64,000 bases of DNA, from the NCBI RefSeq assembly GCF_003950325.1, contig NZ_PXZH01000003.1:62001-126000 (forward strand). Reading direction: 5' to 3'. Below the pieces are notes generated by a model. The model was given only the letters and a program-made list of their open reading frames with translations. It searched no databases and was not told where the DNA came from. Below are positions 46,127-54,512 of the stretch, piece by piece. Position numbers and translations under genes: made by a program. How positions within the stretch are numbered: the stretch's first letter is position 1; each line of letters opens with the position of its first letter. This DNA is from Vagococcus humatus (lineage in GTDB: Bacteria; Bacillota; Bacilli; Lactobacillales; Vagococcaceae).

Positions 46127-47080
46127 CTACTGCCTTTTCTTTTGTTCAAGCTTCTTTTGATAAAAAGGGACTTCATCATCACTGCAATAAATATAGTGTC
46201 CAGAAGCTATTTCTTTTAGAGAACGTTCTTTGCCATCTTCTTTAGGGGCTTGATACGTTACTCTCCGTCTATTACGTTCATAGTCAGGATCTGGTAAAGG
46301 AATCGCTGATAGCAAACTTTCTGTATAAGGATGTAAGCCAAAACGGTAAACTTCTTCACTTGTTCCTACTTCTACCAGTTTGCCAAAATGCATGACACCA
46401 ATCCGATCACTAATATATTTCACCATAGAAAGATCATGGGCAATAAATAAATAAGTTAAATTCTTTTTCCGCTGAAGTTCCTGTAATAGATTGACGACTT
46501 GGGCTTGAATAGACACATCCAAAGCTGAGATAGGCTCATCACAAATAATAAACCGTGGTTGAACAGCTAATGCTCTAGCGATTCCAATCCGTTGCCGTTG
46601 CCCTCCTGAAAACTCATGAGGATAACGAGTAGCATGGCTCTTATCTAAACCTACTAATTCAAGTAAGTCATTCACCTGTTGATTACGGTCTGCATCACTT
46701 TCAGCCAACCCGTGAATGTCTATCCCTTCTGCGATAATATCTTGGACTTTCATCCGAGGATTTAATGAGGCATAAGGATCCTGATAAATCATCTGAATGT
46801 CCCGACGAAATTGTTGCATATTTTTTTTACCTTTTAGCTTGCTAATATCTTCACCGTTAAAATAAATTTCTCCATCAGTTGGATGGTATAAACGAATAAT
46901 ACTTCTACCTGTTGTAGATTTTCCGCAACCAGATTCTCCAACTAAGCCAAAGGTTTCCCCTTCATAAATATGAAAGCTCACATTATCTACTGCTCGCACT
47001 TCATTTTCTTGGCCTGGATGAAAATATTGTTTCAGATTTTGGACATCTAGCAATTTGTTTGGCATAGCTACTTGATTCAT
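46127..47080 (-). CDS. oppF: Oligopeptide ABC transporter ATPase OppF
   Basis: 317 residues, cytoplasmic ATPase. Walker A GESGCGKSTTGRSIIRLY, signature HEFSGGQRQRIGIARAL, Walker B RFIICDEPISALDVSIQAQV, switch His in YLFIAHDLSMVKYI. The C-terminal oligopeptide-transporter extension is present (LHPYTESLLSAIPLPDPDYE). It pairs with OppD to energise peptide import. Last gene of the first opp operon, 23 bases after oppD. Confidence 0.93.
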   Translation of the reverse strand: MNQVAMPNKLLDVQNLKQYFHPGQENEVRAVDNVSFHIYEGETFGLVGESGCGKSTTGRSIIRLYHPTDGEIYFNGEDISKLKGKKNMQQFRRDIQMIYQDPYASLNPRMKVQDIIAEGIDIHGLAESDADRNQQVNDLLELVGLDKSHATRYPHEFSGGQRQRIGIARALAVQPRFIICDEPISALDVSIQAQVVNLLQELQRKKNLTYLFIAHDLSMVKYISDRIGVMHFGKLVEVGTSEEVYRFGLHPYTESLLSAIPLPDPDYERNRRRVTYQAPKEDGKERSLKEIASGHYIYCSDDEVPFYQKKLEQKKRQ

Positions 47081-47103
47081 AGCTTTCTCCTTTCTTATCT
47101 AGT

Positions 47104-48159
47104 CTAGTTTAAAGCGGTCTGCTTTAACCCTGTTTTTTGTTCATAAAGACGCCAACGTCTGACTATTTCTTTTGGTGGCGTCACTTTTGGTGCATGAGGG
47201 GCTAACAACCAAGTAGCCGCTTGATGGGTTGGGCTAACCTCAAAGAAAGGAGGTGCTTCAAGTGTATCAATTTTTAAAGCATATTCATTTCTAGGATAAA
47301 AGGCATCTCCTTTAGGTGGATCTAATAAATCAGGAGGAGAGCCAGGAATAGCATATAACTCATTCTCTTCCATTTCTAACGTTGGCATTGAACTTAATAG
47401 TCCCCAAGTATAAGGATGTTGTGGGTGATAAAAAATCTCATCAGAGGTACCTACTTCAATAATTCTACCACCGTACATCACTGCTACTCGGTCTGCCACA
47501 TTAGCTACTACCCCTAAATCATGGGTAATAAAAATAATAGAGGTTTGAATCTTTTGTTGGATTTCTTTCATTAATTCAATAATTTGTGCTTGAATAGTTA
47601 CATCGAGAGCTGTTGTAGGTTCATCTGCAATCAGAATTTCTGGATAACAGATTAAAGCGATAGCTATCACAATCCGTTGCCGTTGTCCTCCTGAAAATTG
47701 GTGAGGATAATTTTTCAATCGCTGCTCTGCATTAGGAATACCTACTAGCTTCAACAATTCTAAAGCACTAGCTAAAGCTTCTTTTTTAGATACTTTTTTA
47801 TGTTTTCTAAGAGATTCTGCGACTTGATTTCCAATGTTCATAGTTGGATCTAATGAGGTCATAGGATCTTGGAAAATCATGGCAATTTCTTTTCCGCGAA
47901 TCTTTTGCATCTCTCGTTCTGTTTTATGGACTAAATCTTCTCCTTTAAACAAAATTTTCCCTTGATCAATATGCCCATTATTAGCTAACAACCGCATGAT
48001 CGTGCGAGTCGTAACAGATTTACCAGAACCAGATTCTCCTACAATCGCTAAAGTTTCTCCTTTATATAAATCAAAACTTACTCCTCGAATTGCTTGAACC
48101 TTTCCAGCAAATGTATCAAAGGAAATATGTAAGTCATCTACTTCTAATATTTTTTTCAT
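47104..48159 (-). CDS. oppD: Oligopeptide ABC transporter ATPase OppD
   Basis: 351 residues. Walker A GESGSGKSVTTRTIM, signature HQFSGGQRQRIVIAIAL, Walker B ILIADEPTTALDVTIQAQ, switch THDLGVVANVADRV. The C-terminal extension (YAIPGSPPDLLDPPKGDAFY; VSPTHQAATWLLAPHAPKV) lacks the cluster of cysteines usual in OppD, unlike the second OppD at 59184, which keeps them. It follows oppC by 13 bases. It couples ATP hydrolysis with OppF. Confidence 0.93.
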   Translation of the reverse strand: MKKILEVDDLHISFDTFAGKVQAIRGVSFDLYKGETLAIVGESGSGKSVTTRTIMRLLANNGHIDQGKILFKGEDLVHKTEREMQKIRGKEIAMIFQDPMTSLDPTMNIGNQVAESLRKHKKVSKKEALASALELLKLVGIPNAEQRLKNYPHQFSGGQRQRIVIAIALICYPEILIADEPTTALDVTIQAQIIELMKEIQQKIQTSIIFITHDLGVVANVADRVAVMYGGRIIEVGTSDEIFYHPQHPYTWGLLSSMPTLEMEENELYAIPGSPPDLLDPPKGDAFYPRNEYALKIDTLEAPPFFEVSPTHQAATWLLAPHAPKVTPPKEIVRRWRLYEQKTGLKQTALN

Positions 48160-48172
48160 ATTACTTTCACCA

Positions 48173-49207
48173 CTAATCTTTCATTTTTGGATCAAATGCA
48201 TCTCTTAAACCATCTGCCAATAAGTTAAAACAAACCATGATAACGGATAACGTAATCGCTGGTGCCCACATTAAGTGAGGTAAAAATCGGAAAGTTTTAT
48301 ACCCTTCATTCAGCAATGTTCCTAGTGAAGCTGCAGGTGGACGTAATCCTAACCCAATAAATCCTAAAAAGGCTTCAAAAAAGATAGCTGAAGGAATACT
48401 AAACATCATTTGCACAATAATGACCCCTGAAATATTAGGCAACACATGTTTTAACGCAATTTTACTTGAAGACTCTCCTAATGTGCGAGCTGCCATCACA
48501 TATTCCTGATCCTTTATTTTAAGAGCCTGAGCTCTAACAATCCGTGCCATCGTAATCCAACCAGTCACAATCATGGCTAAAATAATAGAAGTCATACCTG
48601 GTTCAAAAATAGTTAACATTAAAATCATAACTACTAAGTTAGGAATACCTGATAACACTTCTAGAACTCGCTGCATCACATTATCTACTTTGCCGCCTTT
48701 CATCCCTGAAATCATGCCGTAAGTTACCCCAATTGATAAATCTAGTAGGGCGGCTATAATAGCAATAATCAGTGAAACGCGTGTCCCCATTAATAAACGA
48801 GACAACAAATCTCGTCCTAAACCATCTGTTCCTAAATAAAAATGAACTTGCTCTGGGACATTTGCTTGAGCATATTTATCTACACGTTGTCCACCAATTA
48901 AAGCAGTTCCATTGAAACCATCTAATGAAACTCCTGGAATTTTAGGTGGCAAATTAATGTACTTTACATTTTGTTTAGTAGGATCGTGTGGAGATACCCA
49001 AATTGAGCCAAAAGCTATTACTGCTACTGCAATTAAAATAAATAAAGAAATAACTGCTCCTTTATTTTTTTTCAATCGCCGCCAAGAATCTTGTAAAAAA
49101 GTTAAAGACGGAGCGACTATTTTTTCTCTACTTTCTCTTTCAGCGTGAATCAATGGTTCAAAACTATCTGCTGAAAACTGTTTAACATTAAGTTGTGTTT
49201 GTTCCAT
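48173..49207 (-). CDS. oppC: Oligopeptide ABC transporter permease OppC
   Basis: 344 residues. A long cytoplasmic N-terminus, a first TM at about 55-75 (GAVISLFILIAVAVIAFGSI), then an extracellular loop and five more TM helices. EAA loop MAARTLGESSSKIALKHVLPN and ending ADGLRDAFDPKMKD. The permease pairs with OppB. Its ATG overlaps the oppB stop region at 49207, so translation is coupled. Confidence 0.92.
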   Translation of the reverse strand: MEQTQLNVKQFSADSFEPLIHAERESREKIVAPSLTFLQDSWRRLKKNKGAVISLFILIAVAVIAFGSIWVSPHDPTKQNVKYINLPPKIPGVSLDGFNGTALIGGQRVDKYAQANVPEQVHFYLGTDGLGRDLLSRLLMGTRVSLIIAIIAALLDLSIGVTYGMISGMKGGKVDNVMQRVLEVLSGIPNLVVMILMLTIFEPGMTSIILAMIVTGWITMARIVRAQALKIKDQEYVMAARTLGESSSKIALKHVLPNISGVIIVQMMFSIPSAIFFEAFLGFIGLGLRPPAASLGTLLNEGYKTFRFLPHLMWAPAITLSVIMVCFNLLADGLRDAFDPKMKD

Positions 49208-50151
49208 TAGGTTTCACTACCTCCTGACACTCGAATACGAGGATCCACTAATCCATATAAAATATCTACAATCAAAATAACCACTACAAGCATAGTTGAA
49301 AATAGTAACGTCACCGCCATAATAGTTGGATAATCATTTGTTAAAATGGATTTAACAAACTGTTCACCAATTCCTGGAATGGCAAAAATATTTTCAACCA
49401 CTAGAGAACCTGTCATTAAACTCACAGCTAAAGGTCCTAATAAAGTAATCAGAGGAATTAAACTATTTCTAAGGCCATGTTTAAATGCTACTTGCCAATA
49501 ACTTAATCCTTTAGCTCTTGCTAACTCAATGTAGTCACTTCCTAGTACTTCAACCATTTCTGTCCGAATAAATCTAGCCGAATCGGCTAAAGGAGACATG
49601 GCTAAGGCAACAGTCGGTAAAATAGTTGAAATAAACCCTTGGTCCCATTTAGCTATTGGTAAAACTTGCCATTTGATTGCAAACAGTAACTGAAGTAACA
49701 CAGCAAACACAAAGTTAGGAATGGAACGACCAAGAATAGCCACTAAGGTAGCTACTGTATCCACCCAGGTGTTTTGTCTCATTGCCGCAATAACCCCTAA
49801 TAAAATCCCCATTAACGTACCTAAAATAATGGCTTGTACTCCTAACTGAACCGATGGACCAATACGGTCAACTAACAGTTTAGCTACTGGTTGATTTTTA
49901 AATTGGAAAGATGTCCCAAAGTCACCTTGGACAATATTTTTTAGGTAAATGCCATATTGCTCAATCACTGGACGATCTAATCCTGCTTGTTTATTTAAAA
50001 TAGCTATTTGCTCTGGTGATAGTTTCTCTTGATTGACGTAAGGTGAACCTGGTAAAAACTTCATCAAGAAAAAAGTAACTGTCGCTATCAACCATAAAGT
50101 TATTAGCATAAAAAAGATTCGTTTCAATAAATATTTAAGAAAATTTTTCAT
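49207..50151 (-). CDS. oppB: Oligopeptide ABC transporter permease OppB
   Basis: 314 residues with about six TM helices. Begins KYLLKRIFFMLITLWLIATV, typical of OppB. EAA loop ELARAKGLSYWQVAFKHGLR, ending DILYGLVDPRIRVSGGSET. It forms the membrane pore with OppC. First of the B-C-D-F run. Its binding protein (50618-52303) is upstream, but a plus-strand gene (50243-50596) lies between them. Confidence 0.92.
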   Translation of the reverse strand: MKNFLKYLLKRIFFMLITLWLIATVTFFLMKFLPGSPYVNQEKLSPEQIAILNKQAGLDRPVIEQYGIYLKNIVQGDFGTSFQFKNQPVAKLLVDRIGPSVQLGVQAIILGTLMGILLGVIAAMRQNTWVDTVATLVAILGRSIPNFVFAVLLQLLFAIKWQVLPIAKWDQGFISTILPTVALAMSPLADSARFIRTEMVEVLGSDYIELARAKGLSYWQVAFKHGLRNSLIPLITLLGPLAVSLMTGSLVVENIFAIPGIGEQFVKSILTNDYPTIMAVTLLFSTMLVVVILIVDILYGLVDPRIRVSGGSET

Positions 50152-50242
50152 TAAATCATCACACCTCTTATCTCTATTTTTGACTTTTTGTTATAAATCC
50201 ATTACATTAATATTAAAAAATACAAAGAAAAGAGAAAAGAAA

Positions 50243-50596
50243 ATGAAGGATAGTAAGAAAATATTTTGGACATTTCTCATCATCGCTGTTGGTTTAACAG
50301 GTTATTTTTTACTAACACAACAACCTTTTTCCTTTATTCAGTTATCGAATAGTTTGTTTATGGTTTCTTTATTTTTTTTAATCATCGGATTCACGATTTT
50401 AATCATGTCCTCTGGATTCTTTGATAATTTTCAACGAAGTATGAAACATTTACTTCATTTAAGAAAAAAGCAAGAACCGAAAGACTATATACCGATATCA
50501 AAGATTGTACAAACCCAACCAGTTTACTGGTTATGTATAGGGGGCATCCTACTTTTGCTTTCGGTTCTGCTGCTTTTTGTAACATCAGGTAGTTAA
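50243..50596 (+). CDS. DUF3899-like membrane protein
   Basis: 117 residues from the ATG at 50243 (MKDSKKIFWTFLIIAVGL), with only a weak purine-rich stretch before it; an upstream frame start at 50180 has none. Three hydrophobic helices at about 8-24, 35-55 and 92-114, with basic residues between them. The pattern MVSLFFLIIGFTILIMSSGFFD resembles DUF3899 proteins of Firmicutes. It is transcribed against the opp operon around it and ends in the terminator at 50589-50619. Function unknown. Confidence 0.65.
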   Translation: MKDSKKIFWTFLIIAVGLTGYFLLTQQPFSFIQLSNSLFMVSLFFLIIGFTILIMSSGFFDNFQRSMKHLLHLRKKQEPKDYIPISKIVQTQPVYWLCIGGILLLLSVLLLFVTSGS

Positions 50597-50619
50597 CACA
50601 TGTGTTAACTACTTTTTTT
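50589..50619 (+). terminator. Terminator of the DUF3899-like gene
   Basis: A 24-bp perfect palindrome (half-site GTAGTTAACACA, 50589-50612) followed by seven T on the plus strand. It includes the stop codon of the plus-strand gene and lies 6 bases from the oppA stop, so it may act in both directions and reduce read-through from oppA into oppB. Confidence 0.8.
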
Positions 50620-52303
50620 ATTCAACTTTATACGCCCATTTATAAGTAAATGGTGCTCCAGTACTATGAACGACTAAATCTTTTACTTTAGCTGTTCTTA
50701 AATGAGCTTCTGCTTTTTGATAGACAGGAACAACACCCATATCATCCATGATAATTTTCTCAGCATCTACCATATCTTGCCAACGTTTTTCAGGTTCAGT
50801 GGCATGTTCAACTGCAGAAGCTTTCACTTTAGCATCATAATCTTTACTTGTATAATGTCCTCTGTTGTAAGAATTACCTGTCACGAACAAATCAGTAAAA
50901 CTACTTGGGTCAGCATAGTCAGCGTTCCAACCACTTAACACTGTATCAAAATCTCCAGAGTTACTACGGTCTAGACGAACTGCAAAAGGAACTGGACTAA
51001 CAGTTACCTTAACTCCCTCTAATGTGTCTTGAATAGCACCTTGGATGTATTCAATCACTTTTTTAGAAGAGTCAGTATCTGATGCTAAAATATCAAATTT
51101 AAGAGAATCTACTTTTAATTCTTTTTTAGCTTTTTCCCAATAATCTTTGGCTTTTTCTTCGTTGTAACTTAAATGCTTCCCAGAATCTTTTACGAAATCT
51201 TGACCTGACTCAGGATTTTTAGCCATATCAGCTGGCACAATTCCTTGAACATCTACTGAGCCATCACCTAAAATTTGATTAACTAAAGCTTTTCGGTCAA
51301 TTGAATAAGCAATAGCTTTTCGTAAGTTTTCATTTTTAAATGGCGATTTTTCATCTCGCATGTTCATTTCTAACCAAGTAACACTTGCTTTTTTATCAAT
51401 CACATATTCTGGATCATTAGCCATTTGCTGAGCTAATTCACCAGATAAGGTAATTTCTTCTGCTTTATTATCTTGATACAAGTTAAGACTAGTAGAAGCT
51501 TCTTTTACCACACTTACTTTAACTTCATCTAGTTTTACAACTTTTTTATCCCAATACTGATCATTCTTTTTGTAAGACCATTCTGTATCAGTTCCTGGTC
51601 CGTCAAACTCTGCTAAAACGAAAGGACCATTGTAAACTGATTTTTCACTAGTTGTCGCATAATCTTTGCCCCATTTTTCAACAATATCTTGACGTTGAGG
51701 CATGAATGTACTGAACGCTAGTAAATAATCAAAATATGGAGTTGCTCGGTCTAGCTCAATTTCTAACTCATAATCACTGACAGCTTTAATTCCTAATTCT
51801 GATTTATCCTTTTTACCAGCAATAATATCTTCTGCATTTTTTACACAGCCGTGTAAGTAAGCATATTCTGAAGCTGTTTTAGGATCCACTGTTCGTTGCC
51901 AGCTATAAACATAATCAGCTGCTGTAACAGGTTTTCCGTCTGACCATTTAGCATCTTCTTTTAATTTAACTTTGTAAATTTTGCCGTCTTCACTTACTTC
52001 TGCTTTTTCTGTAGCCCCTGCTAGTTCTGGTTGACTATCTTTACCCAAACGATAAATTCCTTCATAACAGTTGTTTAAGGCTACCGCACTAATGACATCT
52101 GTGGATAAAGAGATATCTGCTGTTGGCATTTCTTGGGTAACGTTCGTTTTTAACACTTGATCTTTAGCTAATACTTCTTTTTTATCACTTTTATCGTCGT
52201 TTTTAGAAACATCCTTGTCAGTTGCTTTATTACCACCACAACCTACTAATGCCAGAGACATCAATGTTACCATCCCTGTATAGACTAACTTTTTCTTTTG
52301 CAT
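50618..52303 (-). CDS. oppA: Oligopeptide-binding lipoprotein OppA (first cluster)
   Basis: 561 residues from the ATG at 52303, which follows GGGAGGAAATTATTT. Signal peptide MQKKKLVYTGMVTLMSLA, lipobox LVGC with the lipidated Cys near 22. Solute-binding family 5 blocks: AKWSDGKPVTAADYVYSWQR, GNSYNRGHYTSKDYDAKV, and ENLRKAIAYSIDRKALVNQI. Anchored outside the membrane, it delivers peptides to OppBC. It is unrelated in detail to the two binding proteins at 52498 and 54513. Confidence 0.93.
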   Translation of the reverse strand: MQKKKLVYTGMVTLMSLALVGCGGNKATDKDVSKNDDKSDKKEVLAKDQVLKTNVTQEMPTADISLSTDVISAVALNNCYEGIYRLGKDSQPELAGATEKAEVSEDGKIYKVKLKEDAKWSDGKPVTAADYVYSWQRTVDPKTASEYAYLHGCVKNAEDIIAGKKDKSELGIKAVSDYELEIELDRATPYFDYLLAFSTFMPQRQDIVEKWGKDYATTSEKSVYNGPFVLAEFDGPGTDTEWSYKKNDQYWDKKVVKLDEVKVSVVKEASTSLNLYQDNKAEEITLSGELAQQMANDPEYVIDKKASVTWLEMNMRDEKSPFKNENLRKAIAYSIDRKALVNQILGDGSVDVQGIVPADMAKNPESGQDFVKDSGKHLSYNEEKAKDYWEKAKKELKVDSLKFDILASDTDSSKKVIEYIQGAIQDTLEGVKVTVSPVPFAVRLDRSNSGDFDTVLSGWNADYADPSSFTDLFVTGNSYNRGHYTSKDYDAKVKASAVEHATEPEKRWQDMVDAEKIIMDDMGVVPVYQKAEAHLRTAKVKDLVVHSTGAPFTYKWAYKVE

Positions 52304-52435
52304 AAATAATTTCCTCCCGAACAATTAACTTTTGATTAGAAAAATTAAAATGATTTAATAATGATGATATACTACTTAATCAAAGATTGCAAGTATAATT
52401 TGTGTTATCTTTGAAAACTTTCTGAATAAAATAAA

Positions 52436-52467
52436 AGAGATAGATTAGAATAATCTAATCTATCTCT
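52436..52467 (-). terminator. Terminator after the 52498 binding-protein gene
   Basis: AGAGATAGATTAGA (52436-52449) pairs exactly with TCTAATCTATCTCT (52454-52467), loop of 4. On the minus strand it is followed by TTTTATTTTATT. It ends the second opp cluster ahead of the first cluster's promoter (52304-52435). Confidence 0.85.
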
Positions 52468-52497
52468 CATTTTATAAGGCTGTTTACAGCCTCTTAA

Positions 52498-54294
52498 TTA
52501 TTGTCTTTCTTTATCAGAAACGCCAACTTTTGCCCAAACATCATAGCTAGTTGTCTTCCAGTCAAAGTCAGTTACCCGTTTATTAACTGGTAAAACTTCA
52601 CTACGATATAAGGTTGGAATAACAAATGCTTCTTTGTAAGCATATTCTTGCCATTCACTGAAAGCTTTTTTCTGTTTCTTAGAGTCAAAAGAATCTTTAG
52701 AATCAATTGCTTCTAATAATTTATCATTTTCTTCACTAACAAATCGGCTCATATTGAAAGCGGCATGACGACCATATAAACCTGTTGGACTTGGATCCAT
52801 ACCTGTAGACCAAGCTCCTTGGTACACATCGATACCTGGATCATCATTTTGTAATTTATCATAGAATGATTGGAAATCAATCAAACGTCCTGTTGCTAAT
52901 TCAACATTTAAACCAATGTCTTTCCACTCTTGGATATAGTAATCGGCTAATGGTTGAGCTGTTTCTCCACCGGACATAGAAGCAAATTTAATTGTTAATT
53001 TCTTACCATCTTTATCTTCTACAAATCCGTCACCATCTTTATCTTTATAGCCAGCATCTTTTAATAGTTTTTTCGCTTTTTCTTTATCTTGTGTATATCC
53101 TTTAATGTCACTATCATGATAAGACTTAAACACAGTCGGAATCAATGTGGTCGCATTTCTTCTTAATCCATTATAGAATTTTTGTCCAACTTCATCATTA
53201 TTGATAGCATAACCCATTGCTTGACGTAAGTTTTTATCTGACATTTTAGCATTTGAATCTAAGACGTTTTCTTTCTTGTCTTTATCCCATTTACCCATTT
53301 TGAAACCTAAATAAGTATAAGACATTTCTTCACGGCCTAACATTTCGTACCCTTCTGTATCTTTATACGTTGGGAAGTTGTCTGTTGGCATAGATAGAGC
53401 GATATCATATTTTTTAGCTTTTAACGCTTCTACAATGGAAGAAGGATTTACTACAGTAATGGTGATTTTAGATAATTTTGGATCTTCACCGAAAGCTTCT
53501 TTATAATATTTATTCGGTGTATATTCAATAGACTCTCCGTTAACCACTTTACTTACCACATAGGGACCATAACTTAATGGACTTTTACGCATTAAATCAT
53601 GAGAAGCTAAATCTTTGATAGAAGCATCTTTCAATGCATGTTTTGGTGCAGCTGCTTCCCAGATACCTGAAGCTTGTAGCAAGCTAGGGTTCACTTCTTT
53701 AAATTCAATCGTCATAGTGCGGTCGTCTACTTGTTTAATACCAGAAATAGTATCAGCTTTTCCTTCATGGTATTCTTCCATCCCTACAATATTTCTAAAA
53801 CGTTCATCATAACGAACCCCTGTATAGTCTTTATCTCCAATAATTTCATAAGGGAAAACTAAATCATCAGAAGTAACAGGTTCACCGTCTGACCATTTTA
53901 AATTTTCACGTAAAGTAACTGTTGCAATTTTTTTATCTTCATCTAATTTGAAGTCGGCTGCTCCACCGTCTACCATTTTAAAGTCTTTATCTGTTGCAAA
54001 AAGCGTTTGTTGCATTGGTCCTGCAATAGACGAATCAATCGCATCTTGAGATAACTCTGGCATTAATAACCCTTGGAAAGAACTATCTGTCACAATAGCA
54101 ACATCAAGTGTTCCATCTTTAATAGCCTTTTTGGTGTTGGAAACTTTGATTGGCATCTTAGAAACATCTTCAGTTTGGGTTTCTTTATTTCCTTTCCCCT
54201 TATCATCAGCTTTCTGATTCCCTCCACAAGCTGTCAACATCAAAGTTGCCATAGTTGCGACAGTAATCATTCCTAATACTTGTTTCTTTTTCAT
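52498..54294 (-). CDS. Oligopeptide-binding lipoprotein, paralogue 2
   Basis: 598 residues from the ATG at 54294 (MKKKQVLGMITVATMATLML), after GAGAGGGGAAAGTATAC. Lipobox LTAC with the Cys near 24. A low-complexity linker (GGNQKADDKGKGNKETQTED) is followed by the family 5 binding domain. It is a close tandem paralogue of the protein at 54513, with long shared stretches such as KKLLKDAGYKDKDGDGFVED and SMSGGETAQPLADYYIQEWK. The KDKDGDGFVEDKDGK run resembles a Ca-binding loop. It has its own promoter region, since a terminator separates it from the gene before. Confidence 0.9.
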   Translation of the reverse strand: MKKKQVLGMITVATMATLMLTACGGNQKADDKGKGNKETQTEDVSKMPIKVSNTKKAIKDGTLDVAIVTDSSFQGLLMPELSQDAIDSSIAGPMQQTLFATDKDFKMVDGGAADFKLDEDKKIATVTLRENLKWSDGEPVTSDDLVFPYEIIGDKDYTGVRYDERFRNIVGMEEYHEGKADTISGIKQVDDRTMTIEFKEVNPSLLQASGIWEAAAPKHALKDASIKDLASHDLMRKSPLSYGPYVVSKVVNGESIEYTPNKYYKEAFGEDPKLSKITITVVNPSSIVEALKAKKYDIALSMPTDNFPTYKDTEGYEMLGREEMSYTYLGFKMGKWDKDKKENVLDSNAKMSDKNLRQAMGYAINNDEVGQKFYNGLRRNATTLIPTVFKSYHDSDIKGYTQDKEKAKKLLKDAGYKDKDGDGFVEDKDGKKLTIKFASMSGGETAQPLADYYIQEWKDIGLNVELATGRLIDFQSFYDKLQNDDPGIDVYQGAWSTGMDPSPTGLYGRHAAFNMSRFVSEENDKLLEAIDSKDSFDSKKQKKAFSEWQEYAYKEAFVIPTLYRSEVLPVNKRVTDFDWKTTSYDVWAKVGVSDKERQ

Positions 54295-54472
54295 GTATAC
54301 TTTCCCCTCTCTTAACATTAAATAACTATTATAATATTAAAAATAATCTCATAATTTATATATTATATTAAACTATTTCTCATAATATTGCAACAAAAAT
54401 TATTAATTATTCAGCGATAAATATACATTTAGCTGAATATCTTTATCATTTGATTGATTTAACAAGCAAAAT

Positions 54473-54505
54473 AAAAAAAACGAGAGGATATCCTCTCGTT
54501 TTTTT
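54473..54505 (-). terminator. Terminator between the tandem binding-protein genes
   Basis: The self-complementary core CGAGAGGATATCCTCTCG (54481-54498) is flanked by A8 and T7, so it works on both strands. It is 8 bases beyond the stop at 54513. Confidence 0.9.
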
Positions 54506-54512
54506 AAGCTAC

